64,000 nt of DNA from Staphylococcus sp. GTDB taxonomy: Bacteria; Bacteroidota; Bacteroidia; Bacteroidales; Muribaculaceae. This document shows, in pieces, positions 43,032 through 52,115 of the stretch. The number at the start of each line of letters is the position of its first letter. Within the stretch, counting starts at the first letter, position 1. The notes under the pieces are model-generated. The model was given only the letters and a program-made list of their open reading frames with translations, was not told where the DNA came from and made no database searches. A program made the translations under genes and the position numbers. The stretch covers positions 1,351,989 through 1,415,988 of the forward strand of contig JAMPDC010000001.1 of NCBI GenBank assembly GCA_023665865.1, in the 5' to 3' direction.

Positions 43032-43553
43032 ATGGCAGACAATAATAATGATGTAATAAATATCGATGAGACTTTCCGGCTCTACTACAGGCCGCTCTGT
43101 CTCTATGCGCTCCACTATCTCCGGCAGGTCGAGAATGCCGAGGATGTGGTGCAGGACTGCATGACCGATTTTCTTGACCGTGTGCGCGGCTGTGGCGAAG
43201 TGGCCGACGTGAAGTCATATCTGTTCATGATGGTGCGCAACCGCTGCCTCGACCGGCTGAAGAGAGAGAGTCTCATTGACCGCAACCGGACTCCGGAGGA
43301 ACTCGACGACACCTTGGATGAGAGCGACTATGAGGAGGCAGCCTTTATCGAGGCACGGTTATGGACGGCGATCGACTCTTTGCCGGAGCGATGCCGCGAG
43401 GTGTTGCTGCTGAGCAAGCGCGACGGTCTGAAGTATGAAGAGATCGCCGAGGAGCTGGGCATTTCGATCAACACTGTCAAAAATCAGGTGAGCAAGGCTC
43501 TTAAAGTGCTCAAAGAGGGCTATCAGCGTATCTACACATTCTTTTTCGGATAA
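43032..43553 (+). CDS. ECF RNA polymerase sigma factor
   Basis: A 173-residue sigma-70 family ECF factor. Sigma2 (about 10-75) contains the AEDVVQDCMTDFL block; sigma4 (about 110-165) has SLPERCREVLLLSKRDGLKYEEIAEELGISINTVKNQVSKAL. It is encoded directly upstream of a FecR-type anti-sigma and a TonB-dependent receptor with an STN-type domain, so it probably activates this or related transport operons when the receptor is occupied. Confidence 0.95.
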   Translation: MADNNNDVINIDETFRLYYRPLCLYALHYLRQVENAEDVVQDCMTDFLDRVRGCGEVADVKSYLFMMVRNRCLDRLKRESLIDRNRTPEELDDTLDESDYEEAAFIEARLWTAIDSLPERCREVLLLSKRDGLKYEEIAEELGISINTVKNQVSKALKVLKEGYQRIYTFFFG

Positions 43554-43637
43554 AAAAATCCATTGTCCGATAATTTTTTTCAAAATGGCATAGTAGTTTT
43601 TTGCTCCATTCACGTCTTAGAAGAAAAAAACATCGGA

Positions 43638-44471
43638 ATGGAAAAAGAAAACAGACATCTGAAATTTGTGCTCAGACACTATGTCCACGGTGCGTTTGAC
43701 ACCCGCCGGGCCATCGGAGAATATCGTCAGTCACATCCGACGGAGCGCCGGGTGTTCAGAATCATCTTGCGTACATTGACCACAGCAGCAGCCCTGGCCA
43801 TCCTCACCACTCTCGGCTATTATCTCTTCATCGCCCCCGGAAAGCCTGTGGTGCTTTATGCCGGCGCTGACAGCGCCACCTACACTCTGCCCGACAGTTC
43901 GGAAGTGGTGCTCTATCCCCACTCCACCGTCTCATACCGCGACAAGGATTTCGGGAAAGATGGCCGACGTGTCGAGATGGCCGGCAAGGTGCGGTTTACG
44001 GTCACACGCAAGCCCGAAGCACCCTTCGTAGCCACGACCGGCCGTGGAGCCATACGTGTGCTTGGCACGCAATTCACCATCGACGCATACGAGAGCGACT
44101 CGATCGGAGTGTCGGTCAGCTCGGGCAAGGTGCTGTTTACCCCCACGGGTGAGAGCGAGGGCCTCGTGCTAACCCAAGGCATGAGCGCCTGTCTCCTCGC
44201 GGGCCATGACCGCCCTGAACTTCTCGGCAATAATAATGCTGCCGATAATGACAACACAGCCGGCACCGGCAATCCGCATTTCATCTTCGATGCCACTCCT
44301 CTCACCGAAGTCCTCGCCCGTCTCTCCGGCCATTTCAACGTAGAACTCACCTGCGCCGACGGCCAAGGCAAGACACTCACGGCAGAGTTTGACGGCTCAG
44401 ACCTCAACGAAATCATAACTATCATAGAAAAATCGCTCGGCGTAAAGATCGAAAGGAAACCTCGGAAATGA
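43638..44471 (+). CDS. FecR family anti-sigma factor
   Basis: A 277-residue protein from the ATG at 43638; the open frame reaches 43563 but lacks support. A short cytoplasmic region is followed by one transmembrane helix (TTAAALAILTTLGYYLFIAP, about 45-65), a periplasmic FecR domain (TLPDSSEVVLYPHSTVSY; TTGRGAIRVLGTQFTIDAY) and a C-terminal DUF4974-type domain (FDATPLTEVLARLSGHFNVEL). It holds the ECF factor at the membrane until the receptor signals. Its stop overlaps the receptor start by 4 bases. Confidence 0.93.
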   Translation: MEKENRHLKFVLRHYVHGAFDTRRAIGEYRQSHPTERRVFRIILRTLTTAAALAILTTLGYYLFIAPGKPVVLYAGADSATYTLPDSSEVVLYPHSTVSYRDKDFGKDGRRVEMAGKVRFTVTRKPEAPFVATTGRGAIRVLGTQFTIDAYESDSIGVSVSSGKVLFTPTGESEGLVLTQGMSACLLAGHDRPELLGNNNAADNDNTAGTGNPHFIFDATPLTEVLARLSGHFNVELTCADGQGKTLTAEFDGSDLNEIITIIEKSLGVKIERKPRK

Positions 44472-47125
44472 AACGGATGTCATCACTCTCAACGGCAATC
44501 CTCGTCCTCCTCATCCTTCTTGTGAACACATCAACCCTCTGCGCCTCCACACGGCGACAGCAGCCTCTCACCGTCAAGCAACAGATGGAGACTGTCAGGG
44601 AGCGCTATGGTGTGAAGTTTGTCTACGACGCATCTACAAAGCTCAACATCCCCTGTCGCGGCGACCTCAGCACATCGGGAAGCAGTCTCAGCCGGACGCT
44701 CGGCGAACTCTTCAAAGGCACCGGACTGAAGTGGGAAGTGCAGGGAAAATATGTGATCATCGTGCCCCTCGCGCGCTATACCATCAGCGGATACGTCAGC
44801 CAGAGTGATGGCGAGACGGCCATCAACGCCACAATCTTTGACCTCGTGACAAAAACCGGCACCGTCACCAACGAGCACGGCTACTATTCCATCTCCCTGC
44901 CCGAGGGAAACCACACCCTCCAGGTCAGTTCATTCGGTTGCGGAGAGAAGGTGGAGACCGTCCGGCTCGACCGCAACATGACGCTCAATGTCACGCTCTC
45001 GCCCGGCGAAGAGTTGCAGGAAGTCGTCGTGACCGCCGACCTCAACTCGCCTCTCGCCACCACCCAGACCGGCAAGATCTCACTCTCGGCCAAGGATCTG
45101 AAACGCGAATATGCCCTCATGAGCTCCCCGGATGTCGTCAAGATCATCCAGAACCTCTCGGGTGTGGCCGCGGGCACCGAACTCATCTCGGGCCTCTATG
45201 TCCATGGTGGAGGAAACGACGAGAATCTCTTCATGCTCGACGGCACCCCGCTCTATCAGATCAACCATCTCGGCGGCCTCTTCTCGGCCTTCAACACCGA
45301 CGTCATCAACAACATCGACTTCTACAAGAGCGGATTTCCCGCCCGCTACGGGGGTCGACTCTCATCGGTGGTCGATGTCCGCACCAGGGATGGCAACATG
45401 AGCGAATATCACGGCAGCTTCAGCATAGGTCTCATCGACGGCCGCATCCAGTTTGAAGGCCCTATAGTCAAAAACCGCACCTCGTTCAATTTCGGCATGC
45501 GCCGGACTTGGCTGGATGTGCTCACCATTCCCGCATTTGCCATCTACAACCATACCCACAAAGATGAGGAAAGCAAGATGCGCTATGCCTTCCACGACAT
45601 CAACGCAAAGATCACCCACATATTCTCGCCGCGCAGCCGGGCGGACATCAGTCTCTATTCAGGAGAAGATGTCTTCAGCGCCAAAGACAAATACTACCCG
45701 ACAGAGGGAATGGCCGACGACAATGAGTATTCAAAGCTCAAACTCAAATGGGGCAACCTCACTGCTGCGCTCAACTGGAAATACAGCTTCTCGCCGAAAC
45801 TATACACTGTCTTCACAGCCATCTATACCCACAACCGCTCCTATCAGAACTATATCGATTCCTACAAGACATATAACCCCGACGATGACTATGCCGTGGT
45901 CGGTATCGTGCACAATGAAAACAGCAGCCGCGCCACAATCAACGACTTCGGGGCAAGGATGGAGACTGACTACCGCCCCGGCCAGACCCACCACATCCGC
46001 GCCGGCGCAAACTATCTCATGCACTTCTTCAAGCCGCAGAACTCACGGATCAACAACTTTGTCGGCGACGGCACCACGACAGATTCGATGACAAACAGAG
46101 TCTACCACTCACTGCGGGGACATGAGCTGGCGGTGTATGCCGAAGACAATATCGCCGTGGCCGAGCGGTGGCGCGTCAACATAGGGCTCCACTTCGCGCT
46201 CTTCAACATCCCCGGCAAAACATACGCCTCGCCCGAGCCCCGCCTCGCGCTGCGCTACCAGGCCAGCGACCGCGTGACACTCAAGGCTTCCTACACCCGC
46301 ATGAGCCAATACATGCACCAACTCTCAAACTCCTATCTCAACCTTCCGACCGACTACTGGGTTCCCTCGACCGCCACTGTCGCACCCTCAAAGTCCGACC
46401 AATACGCGGCCGGTGTCTATGTCATGCTTCCGGCAAAAGGATGGCAGATGAGCGCCGAGGGATTCTACAAATCAACCCGTAATCTCATTGAATATGACGG
46501 CGGCAACTCGCTGACACCTTCGTTTGATAACTGGGACTCACACGTCAGACGCGGACGGGGACGCTCCTACGGCATGGAGCTTGAAGCCGGCTATGGCAAC
46601 GGACGCATGGAGGTGAGCGGTTCCTACACCCTGTCGTGGAACAAGCGCAACTTCCCCGGCTTCCACCACGGATGGTTCAGCGACAAATTTGACAACCGCC
46701 ACAAGCTCAACCTCAACATGAGCTATAAGCTCCGCGAGGGTATAGATGTATATGCAGCATGGAGTTTCCACAGCGGCAACCGCATCACCGTCCCGGAACA
46801 GCTCGCCGTCTCGCCTGTCATTCCCTCTCCAGGAGGCAACCGGTGGCTGACCGGAGGCATGGATCCCGGACAATATGAATGGATCTACGACAAGCCCAAC
46901 AATATAACTCTCGCGCCTTACCACAGGCTCGATCTCGGCATCAACTTCCGGAAGATGACCAAGCGAGGCCATGAACGCATCTGGAACATCAGTATCTACA
47001 ACGCATATTGCCGCATGAATCCCTTCTCGGCAAAAATCGTGCAGAAACCCGACGGGTCATTCAAAGGCAAGGCGACCGCCATCTTCCCAATCATCCCCTC
47101 GTTCAGCTACACTCTTAAATTCTGA
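44468..47125 (+). CDS. TonB-dependent receptor with STN-like and carboxypeptidase-like N-terminal domains
   Basis: An 885-residue outer membrane protein. A signal peptide (about 26 residues) is followed by an STN-type secretin/TonB N-terminal domain (QQMETVRERYGVKFVYDAST, about 35-100) and a carboxypeptidase-regulatory-like Ig fold (YTISGYVSQSDGETAINATI, about 105-190). The plug (SSPDVVKIIQNLSGVAAG) and the 22-strand barrel ending in Phe (SYTLKF) follow. The STN domain and the ECF/FecR neighbours fit a receptor that both imports a ligand and signals. No SusD follows; a DUF4249 lipoprotein does, so this is a DUF4249-type pair rather than a polysaccharide locus. The ligand is unknown. Confidence 0.93.
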   Translation: MKRMSSLSTAILVLLILLVNTSTLCASTRRQQPLTVKQQMETVRERYGVKFVYDASTKLNIPCRGDLSTSGSSLSRTLGELFKGTGLKWEVQGKYVIIVPLARYTISGYVSQSDGETAINATIFDLVTKTGTVTNEHGYYSISLPEGNHTLQVSSFGCGEKVETVRLDRNMTLNVTLSPGEELQEVVVTADLNSPLATTQTGKISLSAKDLKREYALMSSPDVVKIIQNLSGVAAGTELISGLYVHGGGNDENLFMLDGTPLYQINHLGGLFSAFNTDVINNIDFYKSGFPARYGGRLSSVVDVRTRDGNMSEYHGSFSIGLIDGRIQFEGPIVKNRTSFNFGMRRTWLDVLTIPAFAIYNHTHKDEESKMRYAFHDINAKITHIFSPRSRADISLYSGEDVFSAKDKYYPTEGMADDNEYSKLKLKWGNLTAALNWKYSFSPKLYTVFTAIYTHNRSYQNYIDSYKTYNPDDDYAVVGIVHNENSSRATINDFGARMETDYRPGQTHHIRAGANYLMHFFKPQNSRINNFVGDGTTTDSMTNRVYHSLRGHELAVYAEDNIAVAERWRVNIGLHFALFNIPGKTYASPEPRLALRYQASDRVTLKASYTRMSQYMHQLSNSYLNLPTDYWVPSTATVAPSKSDQYAAGVYVMLPAKGWQMSAEGFYKSTRNLIEYDGGNSLTPSFDNWDSHVRRGRGRSYGMELEAGYGNGRMEVSGSYTLSWNKRNFPGFHHGWFSDKFDNRHKLNLNMSYKLREGIDVYAAWSFHSGNRITVPEQLAVSPVIPSPGGNRWLTGGMDPGQYEWIYDKPNNITLAPYHRLDLGINFRKMTKRGHERIWNISIYNAYCRMNPFSAKIVQKPDGSFKGKATAIFPIIPSFSYTLKF

Positions 47126-47136
47126 TTCTCCGACCT

Positions 47137-48237
47137 ATGAAAGTTTCAAAATATCTGCCCGGGCCCGCCACGATCCTAACCGTGGCCCTCATCACCGCAT
47201 CGTGCACTTCGGAATTTGACATCGACGCCATCGATGCCGGCTCGAAAGCCGTGGTCTACTGCATGCCGGCCGCCGGCTGCGACACCACCGTCATCCAGAT
47301 CTCAAAGACAGTCCCTGTCACTCAGACAGGCGTGCCTCCGGCCGGAATCCCTGACGCTGAGATACTGTTTACGGTCAACGGTGAGCCACAGCCGGTAATG
47401 TGGACAGATAAGAAGGCCGGGATGGTGCCACGACAATGCTACTATGTGGTGAAGCCCCTGAAAGAAGGTGACCGCATCGACATAATAGCACAGGTCGAGG
47501 ACCTGCCGACGGTGAGCTCATCGACAACCGTACCGGCGTCTTTTCCGTTTGACAAAGTGGAGACAGGCACGAGCTCAACTGAAACCGGGACCATGCGCCA
47601 GTTCAAGGTGACGTTTACCGACGACGCAACCACCGGTGACTACTACGGGGTGAGGGTGTTGAGAAAATCAATATTCCGCACCGGCAACTACAACAAGTGG
47701 CAGGACGAATGGACCCACTATTCGACGGAGTCCGTCGTCATCGAGCCTGTCGACTGTTCCGGCGAACCTCTCCTTAACAATAAGGTGGGACTCGACGCCA
47801 CCTTTGACTTCGACTTCAACTACTATCAGGATCTCTACATCTGGGACGACGGCGGAGTGTCGGGGCGCAGTTACACACTCCGGCTCAACGTCCCCCTCAC
47901 GACCGACAGCATCGTGGACGAGGACGACTACTATATGTATGATCTGACGGAATACAAAATCTGTCTCTACCGACTGTCGGCAGAGATGTACAGGTTCGTC
48001 AAATCATTCAACGATATAAACAATAATGAACTGGGACAAAACGGCCTCGCCCCTATCCGTAGCCACTACTCAAACATCAGAGATGGCTTCGGGATAGCAG
48101 GCGCATGCAACATTTTCGAGACAGAGTGGCTCGCCAACAGCGTCAGCGTGCCGAGGCAAGCGTCAACTGAGGAGCTACAGAGTTGGCATCAGAACTACCG
48201 GCTTCAAAAGGCCGGAGGCCGGGGGCCATGTCAGTGA
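47137..48237 (+). CDS. DUF4249 family lipoprotein
   Basis: A 366-residue protein with lipoprotein signal (lipobox LITASC, Cys23). The rest is beta-rich, with the DUF4249 features: an N-terminal AVVYCMPAAGCDTTVIQISKT region, a GDRIDIIAQVEDLP strand pair, and the C-terminal ARF-like block NIRDGFGIAGACN. These proteins are encoded next to TonB receptors and probably act as surface or periplasmic partners. It begins 11 bases after the receptor gene. Its last 95 bases overlap an opposite-strand ORF. Confidence 0.85.
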   Translation: MKVSKYLPGPATILTVALITASCTSEFDIDAIDAGSKAVVYCMPAAGCDTTVIQISKTVPVTQTGVPPAGIPDAEILFTVNGEPQPVMWTDKKAGMVPRQCYYVVKPLKEGDRIDIIAQVEDLPTVSSSTTVPASFPFDKVETGTSSTETGTMRQFKVTFTDDATTGDYYGVRVLRKSIFRTGNYNKWQDEWTHYSTESVVIEPVDCSGEPLLNNKVGLDATFDFDFNYYQDLYIWDDGGVSGRSYTLRLNVPLTTDSIVDEDDYYMYDLTEYKICLYRLSAEMYRFVKSFNDINNNELGQNGLAPIRSHYSNIRDGFGIAGACNIFETEWLANSVSVPRQASTEELQSWHQNYRLQKAGGRGPCQ

Positions 48238-48394
48238 CCTGGGCCTTCGGAGCGGGAAGCGCCTGCGCTTCCAGACCGATGGCCGGAGAGTGTGAGGGGG
48301 ATACTGACGTTGATTCGGGCGACATCGCAAAGATTGCGCCAAGAGTGGCGAAAAGGACAAATGTGGTCAGCGAGAGCTCTTTTCTGTTGTTCAT
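48143..48394 (-). CDS. Hypothetical small exported protein (overlaps the DUF4249 gene)
   Basis: An 83-residue ORF on the minus strand. It starts MNNRKELSLTTFVLFATLGA, a plausible signal peptide or membrane anchor, followed by a Ser/Pro/Ala-rich low-complexity region with no known domain. About 95 bases overlap the end of the DUF4249 gene. A possible -7 element (CAAATTTG) lies about 35 bases upstream of the start. It may be real or a chance frame; the hydrophobic N-terminus argues for it. Confidence 0.4.
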   Translation of the reverse strand: MNNRKELSLTTFVLFATLGAIFAMSPESTSVSPSHSPAIGLEAQALPAPKAQVTDMAPGLRPFEAGSSDANSVAPQLTLASAR

Positions 48395-48523
48395 AAGACG
48401 GGTTTAAGAAGGTGTGCGGTTGCAAATTTGAGTTTCAGTGATCGGGAATTCCCAAGTTATTCTATAACTACAACAACTGTTAACCTATTTTAGATTACGC
48501 TCGGCGATTTTTCTTGCGTTTTC

Positions 48524-48555
48524 TTTGTTATTTCCATCAAAAGGCCGTAAATTTG
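48524..48555 (+). promoter_or_regulatory. Promoter of the phosphoglucomutase gene
   Basis: TTTG (48524-48527), exactly 20 bases, then TAAATTTG (48548-48555): a full consensus match. The leader to the start codon is about 100 bases. Confidence 0.8.
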
Positions 48556-48660
48556 CCTTAATCACAATTCTAAGTCAAATTTACAAACTGATACCATCAG
48601 GTTTTCTCATTGTTAAGGGATGGGAAGACTGAAAAACTAAAATTAACCCCCTAAAAATAT

Positions 48661-50409
48661 ATGGAAAACGAACAACTGCTTAAAGAAGTGACCGCCAAAG
48701 CCCAGATCTGGCTCGGCGAAGGTTACGATGAAGAAACCCGTACGGAAGTGAAACGCATGCTCGACGCTGACGACAAGACCGAGCTCATCGAAAGCTTCTA
48801 CAAAGATCTTGAATTCGGCACCGGCGGTCTGCGCGGCATCATGGGTGCAGGTACAAACCGCATGAACATCTACACTGTAGGCGCCGCCACCCAGGGTCTT
48901 GCCAACTATCTCAAGGAAAATTTCAAGGATCTTCCCGAAATCAGCGTTGCTGTCGGCCACGACGTCCGCAACAATTCACGCAAATTCGCAGAGATCGTAG
49001 CTGACATCTTCTCGGCCAACGGCATCAAGGTATATCTTTTCGACAGCTTCCGCCCCACTCCGGAACTCTCATTCGCCATCCGCCACTTCGGTTGCCAGAG
49101 CGGTGTGAACATCACTGCCTCCCACAACCCGAAGATCTACAACGGCTACAAGGCTTACTGGGAAGACGGCGCTCAGATCATCGCTCCCCACGATGTCAAC
49201 ATCATCAACCATGTCAACAACATCAAGCGCGAGGACATCAAGTTTGAAGGTGACAAGTCGAAGATCCAGATCATCGGCGCAGACGTCGACAAGATCTATC
49301 TTGAAAAGATCAAGGGTCTCTCGCTGAGCCCCGACGTGATCGAGCGTCACAAAGACCTCAAGATCGTCTACACTCCCATCCACGGTACCGGTGTGGAACT
49401 CATCCCCGATTCGCTCCGCAACTTCGGCTTCACCAACATCATCCATGTCCCCGAGCAGGACGTGCCCAGCGGTGACTTCCCCACTGTTGAATCACCCAAC
49501 CCCGAGGTGCCCTCAGCCATGGCTATGGCGATCGCCAAGGCCAAGGAAGTCAATGCCGACATCGTGATGGCTTCTGACCCCGACGCTGACCGCATCGGCT
49601 GTGTCATCCGCGACAACAGCGGCGAATATGTCCTCCTCAACGGCAACCAGATCGTGATGATCCTCCTCAACTACATCATCACCCGCAACAAGGAACTCGG
49701 CCTCCTCAAGGGCAACGAGTTTGCAGTGAAGACCATCGTGACCACCGAGACCATCAAGGCAATCTGCGACGCTATGAACGTGCGCCTCTATGATTGCTAC
49801 ACCGGCTTCAAGTGGATCGCAGCCGTGATGCGCGACAATGAAGACGTGCTCCGCTATCTCGGCGGCGGCGAAGAGAGCTACGGCTTCCTCGCCGAGACTT
49901 TCGTCCGCGACAAGGACGCTGTCTCAGCATGCTCGCTCATGGCCGAGGCTTGCGCATGGGCCAAGGACAAAGGCATGGACTTCCAGGCCATGCTCGCCGA
50001 CATCTATCTCAAATATGGTTTCAGCCATGAGGTAGGCGTCTCTGTCGTACGTCCCGGCAAGACCGGCGCCGAAGAGATCCAGGCCATGATGAAGCAATTC
50101 CGCGAGAATCCTCCCAAGTCACTCGCCGGAAGCCCCGTCACCATCATCAAGGACTACGGTTCGCTCGACCTCATCCACACCGACACCAAGGCTGTGGAGA
50201 AACTCGACTTCCCCTGCACCTCAAACGTGCTCCAATACTTCACCGCCGACGGTTCGAAGGTATCGGTACGTCCTTCGGGAACAGAACCCAAGATCAAATT
50301 CTACATGGAAGTCAAGGTGCCCATGGAGAAGGTTGAGGACTACGACAAGTGTGGCAAGCTCGCCGCCGATAAGATCGAAGCTCTCAAAAAGGATCTCGGC
50401 ATAGCATAA
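48661..50409 (+). CDS. Phosphoglucomutase/phosphomannomutase (alpha-D-phosphohexomutase)
   Basis: A 582-residue enzyme. The phosphoserine loop is GVNITASHNPKIYNGYKAY, the metal-binding loop ASDPDADRIGC, the sugar-binding loop LGGGEESYGF, and the phosphate-binding loop RPSGTEPKIKFY. It interconverts hexose 1- and 6-phosphates, feeding glycogen and cell-surface sugar pathways. It is longer than ManB-type enzymes, matching the PGM2-like group. It has its own promoter and terminator. Confidence 0.95.
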   Translation: MENEQLLKEVTAKAQIWLGEGYDEETRTEVKRMLDADDKTELIESFYKDLEFGTGGLRGIMGAGTNRMNIYTVGAATQGLANYLKENFKDLPEISVAVGHDVRNNSRKFAEIVADIFSANGIKVYLFDSFRPTPELSFAIRHFGCQSGVNITASHNPKIYNGYKAYWEDGAQIIAPHDVNIINHVNNIKREDIKFEGDKSKIQIIGADVDKIYLEKIKGLSLSPDVIERHKDLKIVYTPIHGTGVELIPDSLRNFGFTNIIHVPEQDVPSGDFPTVESPNPEVPSAMAMAIAKAKEVNADIVMASDPDADRIGCVIRDNSGEYVLLNGNQIVMILLNYIITRNKELGLLKGNEFAVKTIVTTETIKAICDAMNVRLYDCYTGFKWIAAVMRDNEDVLRYLGGGEESYGFLAETFVRDKDAVSACSLMAEACAWAKDKGMDFQAMLADIYLKYGFSHEVGVSVVRPGKTGAEEIQAMMKQFRENPPKSLAGSPVTIIKDYGSLDLIHTDTKAVEKLDFPCTSNVLQYFTADGSKVSVRPSGTEPKIKFYMEVKVPMEKVEDYDKCGKLAADKIEALKKDLGIA

Positions 50410-50464
50410 ATCGCCTCCTCTTCCGCTCATGGTTTTTTAGCTTGCTGCGGAGAGACTTAAGCAT

Positions 50465-50523
50465 AATGACAGACTTTATTTCGGTGGAAATTTAACAACA
50501 CCGATATAGAGTCTGTTATTTTT
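50465..50523 (+). terminator. Intrinsic terminator after the phosphoglucomutase gene
   Basis: A 22-base imperfect stem (50465-50486 with 50499-50520) with T5 after it. The promoter of the next gene begins at its 3' edge. Confidence 0.85.
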
Positions 50524-50526
50524 ATG

Positions 50527-50534
50527 TACATTTG
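50527..50534 (+). promoter_or_regulatory. -7 element of the AGCS symporter gene
   Basis: An exact TACATTTG, 22 bases before the start codon; no clear -33 element because the terminator stem occupies that position. Confidence 0.55.
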
Positions 50535-50555
50535 CACTAATCTGACATCTACAAT

Positions 50556-51998
50556 ATGACGACTATGACCTCTACAAGCTTGCAAGACATTGTTTCGGCG
50601 ATCAGCGGAGTCCTGACCGACTACGTCATGGTGACAGTGTTGCTCGTGACGGCCTTGTTTTTCACCATCGCCACCCGCGGTGTGCAGTTTCGCATGGTGG
50701 CCGAGATGCTGCGTCTGCTCGTGAGATCGGGCAAGCGCGACAACGACCGCCGCAAGTATGACGAACCTCGCCACGGCAACATCAGCTCCTTCCAGGCCTT
50801 CGCCCTCTCGATAGCCTCGCGTGTCGGCACCGGCAATCTCGCCGGCGTCGGTACGGCCATAGCCATCGGTGGGCCGGGTGCTGTGTTCTGGATGTGGATC
50901 ATAGCCATCTTCGGAGCGGCAAGCGCCTTTGTGGAGTCGACCCTCGCCCAACTCTTCAAGATCAAGGGGGAGAAATCGTTTATGGGTGGGCCGGCCTACT
51001 ATATACTCAAAGGACTTCACAAACGCTGGTGGGCGGTGACGTTTGCGGTGCTGATCACCCTGACCTTCGGCTTCGCGTTCAACTCAGTGCAGTCAAACAC
51101 CATCGCCGACGCCCTCCACTCCTCTTTCTCCATCCCGGCCTCTGCAACGGCATGGGTGGTGACAGCGCTGACACTGATCGTCATCTGGGGCGGAGTGCAG
51201 AGAGTGTCGAGATTCAGTGAGATAGTGGTTCCGGTGATGGCCGTAGCCTATATCATCCTCGCAATAGTCATCATCTGTCTCAACATCCGTCATTTCCCCG
51301 ACGTCATGGCCATGATCGTCGAAAACGCCTTCGGAATCAAGGAAGCCTTCGGCGGGACAGTGGGTTCGGCTATGATCATGGGCATCAAACGCGGTCTCTT
51401 CAGCAATGAGGCGGGCGAAGGCTCCACGCCCAACGCCGCCGCGACAGCCTCTGTCTCCCACCCCGTCAAGCAGGGACTCATCCAGGCGCTCGGAGTCTAC
51501 ACCGACACCCTGCTCGTGTGCACGTCGACGGCGTTTATCATCCTCTGCAGCGGTATCTTCATGGATGGCCACGACGGCATAGTGCTGACCCAACATGCGA
51601 TTGACGCCGGTCTCGGCACCGGCTCAAACATCGGGTCGACCTTCGTCAGCATCGCAATCTTCTTCTTTGCCTTCACAAGCATCATCGCCAACTATTACTA
51701 CGGCGAGACAAACATACGCTTCATCCGCAACAGCGACGCGCTCATCAACGTCTACCGTCTGCTTGTCGGCGGAGTGGTCTATGCCGGAGCCGTGATGTCG
51801 CTTGATCTCGTGTGGGGATTCGCCGACATAACGATGGCTCTGATGACTCTCTGCAACCTTGCGGCAATCATCATGCTCGGCAAGTATGCCCTGCGGGCGC
51901 TCGACGATTACCGCAGTCAGCGCCGCGAAGGCAAAGACCCAGTCTACCACTCCTCGACAATCCCTGAAATCGAGGCGGAAACTGAGTGCTGGAGATAA
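50556..51998 (+). CDS. Sodium:alanine symporter (AGCS family)
   Basis: A 480-residue inner membrane protein with about 10-11 hydrophobic helices and AGCS motifs: SIASRVGTGNLAGVGTAIAIGGPGAVFWMW, FVESTLAQLFKIK, GGPAYYI and LFSNEAGEGSTPNAAATA. It imports alanine or glycine with sodium ions. An in-frame ATG three codons downstream is an alternative start. It converges with prfB over a shared terminator. Confidence 0.94.
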   Translation: MTTMTSTSLQDIVSAISGVLTDYVMVTVLLVTALFFTIATRGVQFRMVAEMLRLLVRSGKRDNDRRKYDEPRHGNISSFQAFALSIASRVGTGNLAGVGTAIAIGGPGAVFWMWIIAIFGAASAFVESTLAQLFKIKGEKSFMGGPAYYILKGLHKRWWAVTFAVLITLTFGFAFNSVQSNTIADALHSSFSIPASATAWVVTALTLIVIWGGVQRVSRFSEIVVPVMAVAYIILAIVIICLNIRHFPDVMAMIVENAFGIKEAFGGTVGSAMIMGIKRGLFSNEAGEGSTPNAAATASVSHPVKQGLIQALGVYTDTLLVCTSTAFIILCSGIFMDGHDGIVLTQHAIDAGLGTGSNIGSTFVSIAIFFFAFTSIIANYYYGETNIRFIRNSDALINVYRLLVGGVVYAGAVMSLDLVWGFADITMALMTLCNLAAIIMLGKYALRALDDYRSQRREGKDPVYHSSTIPEIEAETECWR

Positions 51999-52022
51999 CC
52001 TGCCATATAATATAAGAGGATA

Positions 52023-52096
52023 CAGAAAAGACAAAAATAACAGACCGGATTATTTTCAACAGTGGAAAATATGGTCTGTTATTTTTGTCTTTTCTG
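52023..52096. terminator. Very long bidirectional terminator between the symporter gene and prfB
   Basis: A perfect 24-bp stem (52023-52046 with 52073-52096) with further pairing inside. There are A-rich and T-rich flanks on both sides, so it can end transcripts from both directions. Confidence 0.9.
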
Positions 52097-52115
52097 AATT
52101 TCCGTACCGGCCCGT

